Shown one piece after another: positions 63,656-64,000 of a DNA stretch of 64,000 nucleotides. The notes under the pieces are model-generated. The model saw nothing but the letters and a program-made list of their open reading frames with translations. It searched no databases and was not told where the DNA came from. Made by a program: the position numbers and the translations under genes. This DNA comes from Taenia hydatigena (taxonomy: Eukaryota; Platyhelminthes; Cestoda; Cyclophyllidea; Taeniidae), in assembly GCA_036345935.2 (NCBI GenBank), contig JADWOT020001221.1, positions 94,472-158,471 of the forward strand, in the 5' to 3' direction. Position 1 is the first letter of the stretch, and each line of letters opens with the position of its first letter.

Positions 63656-64000
63656 TTCTACAAAGTGAGTGGTCATGTCAGCACACACTCTCCTGTCAAT
63701 GCACTCACACTCAGGTTAATTGCCGCAGTCACTTACAGATCTACGATATGCTGTTGTGCCGCGTGGGTAGATTAAACAGTGTTTAAATCAGAGGACAATG
63801 GGATACGAAATCTCTGCGAAAACTACCACATCGAAATCGCTACTGTGAGGGATTTGGAGAAAGGAAAGGCGGTGCATGCAGATAAATATCCTGCTTGTCA
63901 TACAAACTGCTGGTAGAAGAGGGCACGGTGTTGATCTACATCCCTGTAACCATTGCTGCTCTGGAACCACCATCCACACATACCAACTCGTTGCATTTTA
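63656..64000 (-). repeat. Right arm of a near-identical inverted repeat, cut by window end
   Basis: Reverse complement of 59,032-59,376 with 3 mismatches. It runs to the last base of the window, so the full arm length is unknown. Confidence 0.9.

Overview
The window is eukaryotic and almost certainly from a taeniid tapeworm, most likely Echinococcus. Long stretches have no open frame, base composition is only moderately AT-rich, and the convincing genes are split by short GT-AG introns of about 115-230 bp. The diagnostic feature is a pair of genes of the EG95/45W oncosphere-antigen family. Each has a signal-peptide exon, a single fibronectin type III (FnIII) exon, and a last exon ending in a hydrophobic tail. 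The organism is inferred from that family, not from any database search.

Positions 1 to about 46,500 are gene-poor. The one convincing gene is an F-box-like gene at 17,868-18,989 (+), with two introns and a polyadenylation signal. One of its introns reads in frame and seems to contain the rest of the F-box, interrupted by two TGA codons. Elsewhere there are faint remains of LTR retroelements: a Gag-like segment near 11.3 kb, a Ty3/gypsy-like RT/RNase H segment near 23.2 kb, and a BEL/Pao-like integrase zinc finger near 31.4 kb on the minus strand. There is also an old repeat shared by about 2.5 kb and 44.4 kb, a GC-rich island followed by a pyrimidine-rich tract near 23.6-24.05 kb, and a few weak exon-like stretches, including a possible gene tail at the left edge.

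Positions about 46,500 to 64,000 are a mosaic of duplicated blocks around the two EG95-family loci. A block of about 2 kb at 46.57-48.65 kb recurs in direct orientation at 53.28-55.30 kb, with an inverted fragment at 56.37-56.49 kb. An antigen locus lies on the minus strand (50,761-51,614) and another on the plus strand (62,084-63,028). They share their upstream DNA, including a TATA box and an identical 30-bp block, and also their downstream DNA. A third partial copy of the flanks at about 60.4-61.3 kb has no gene inside it. The plus-strand locus lies between inverted arms of 345 bp that differ at 3 positions; the right arm is cut by the end of the window.

Both antigen loci look broken as read. 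The plus copy has an in-frame TAA near the start of exon 2. The minus copy has a shortened exon 1 and a frame disruption in exon 2. The window therefore looks like an edge of the antigen gene cluster that is shedding and reshuffling copies. I found no CRISPR array, operon, rRNA or tRNA.
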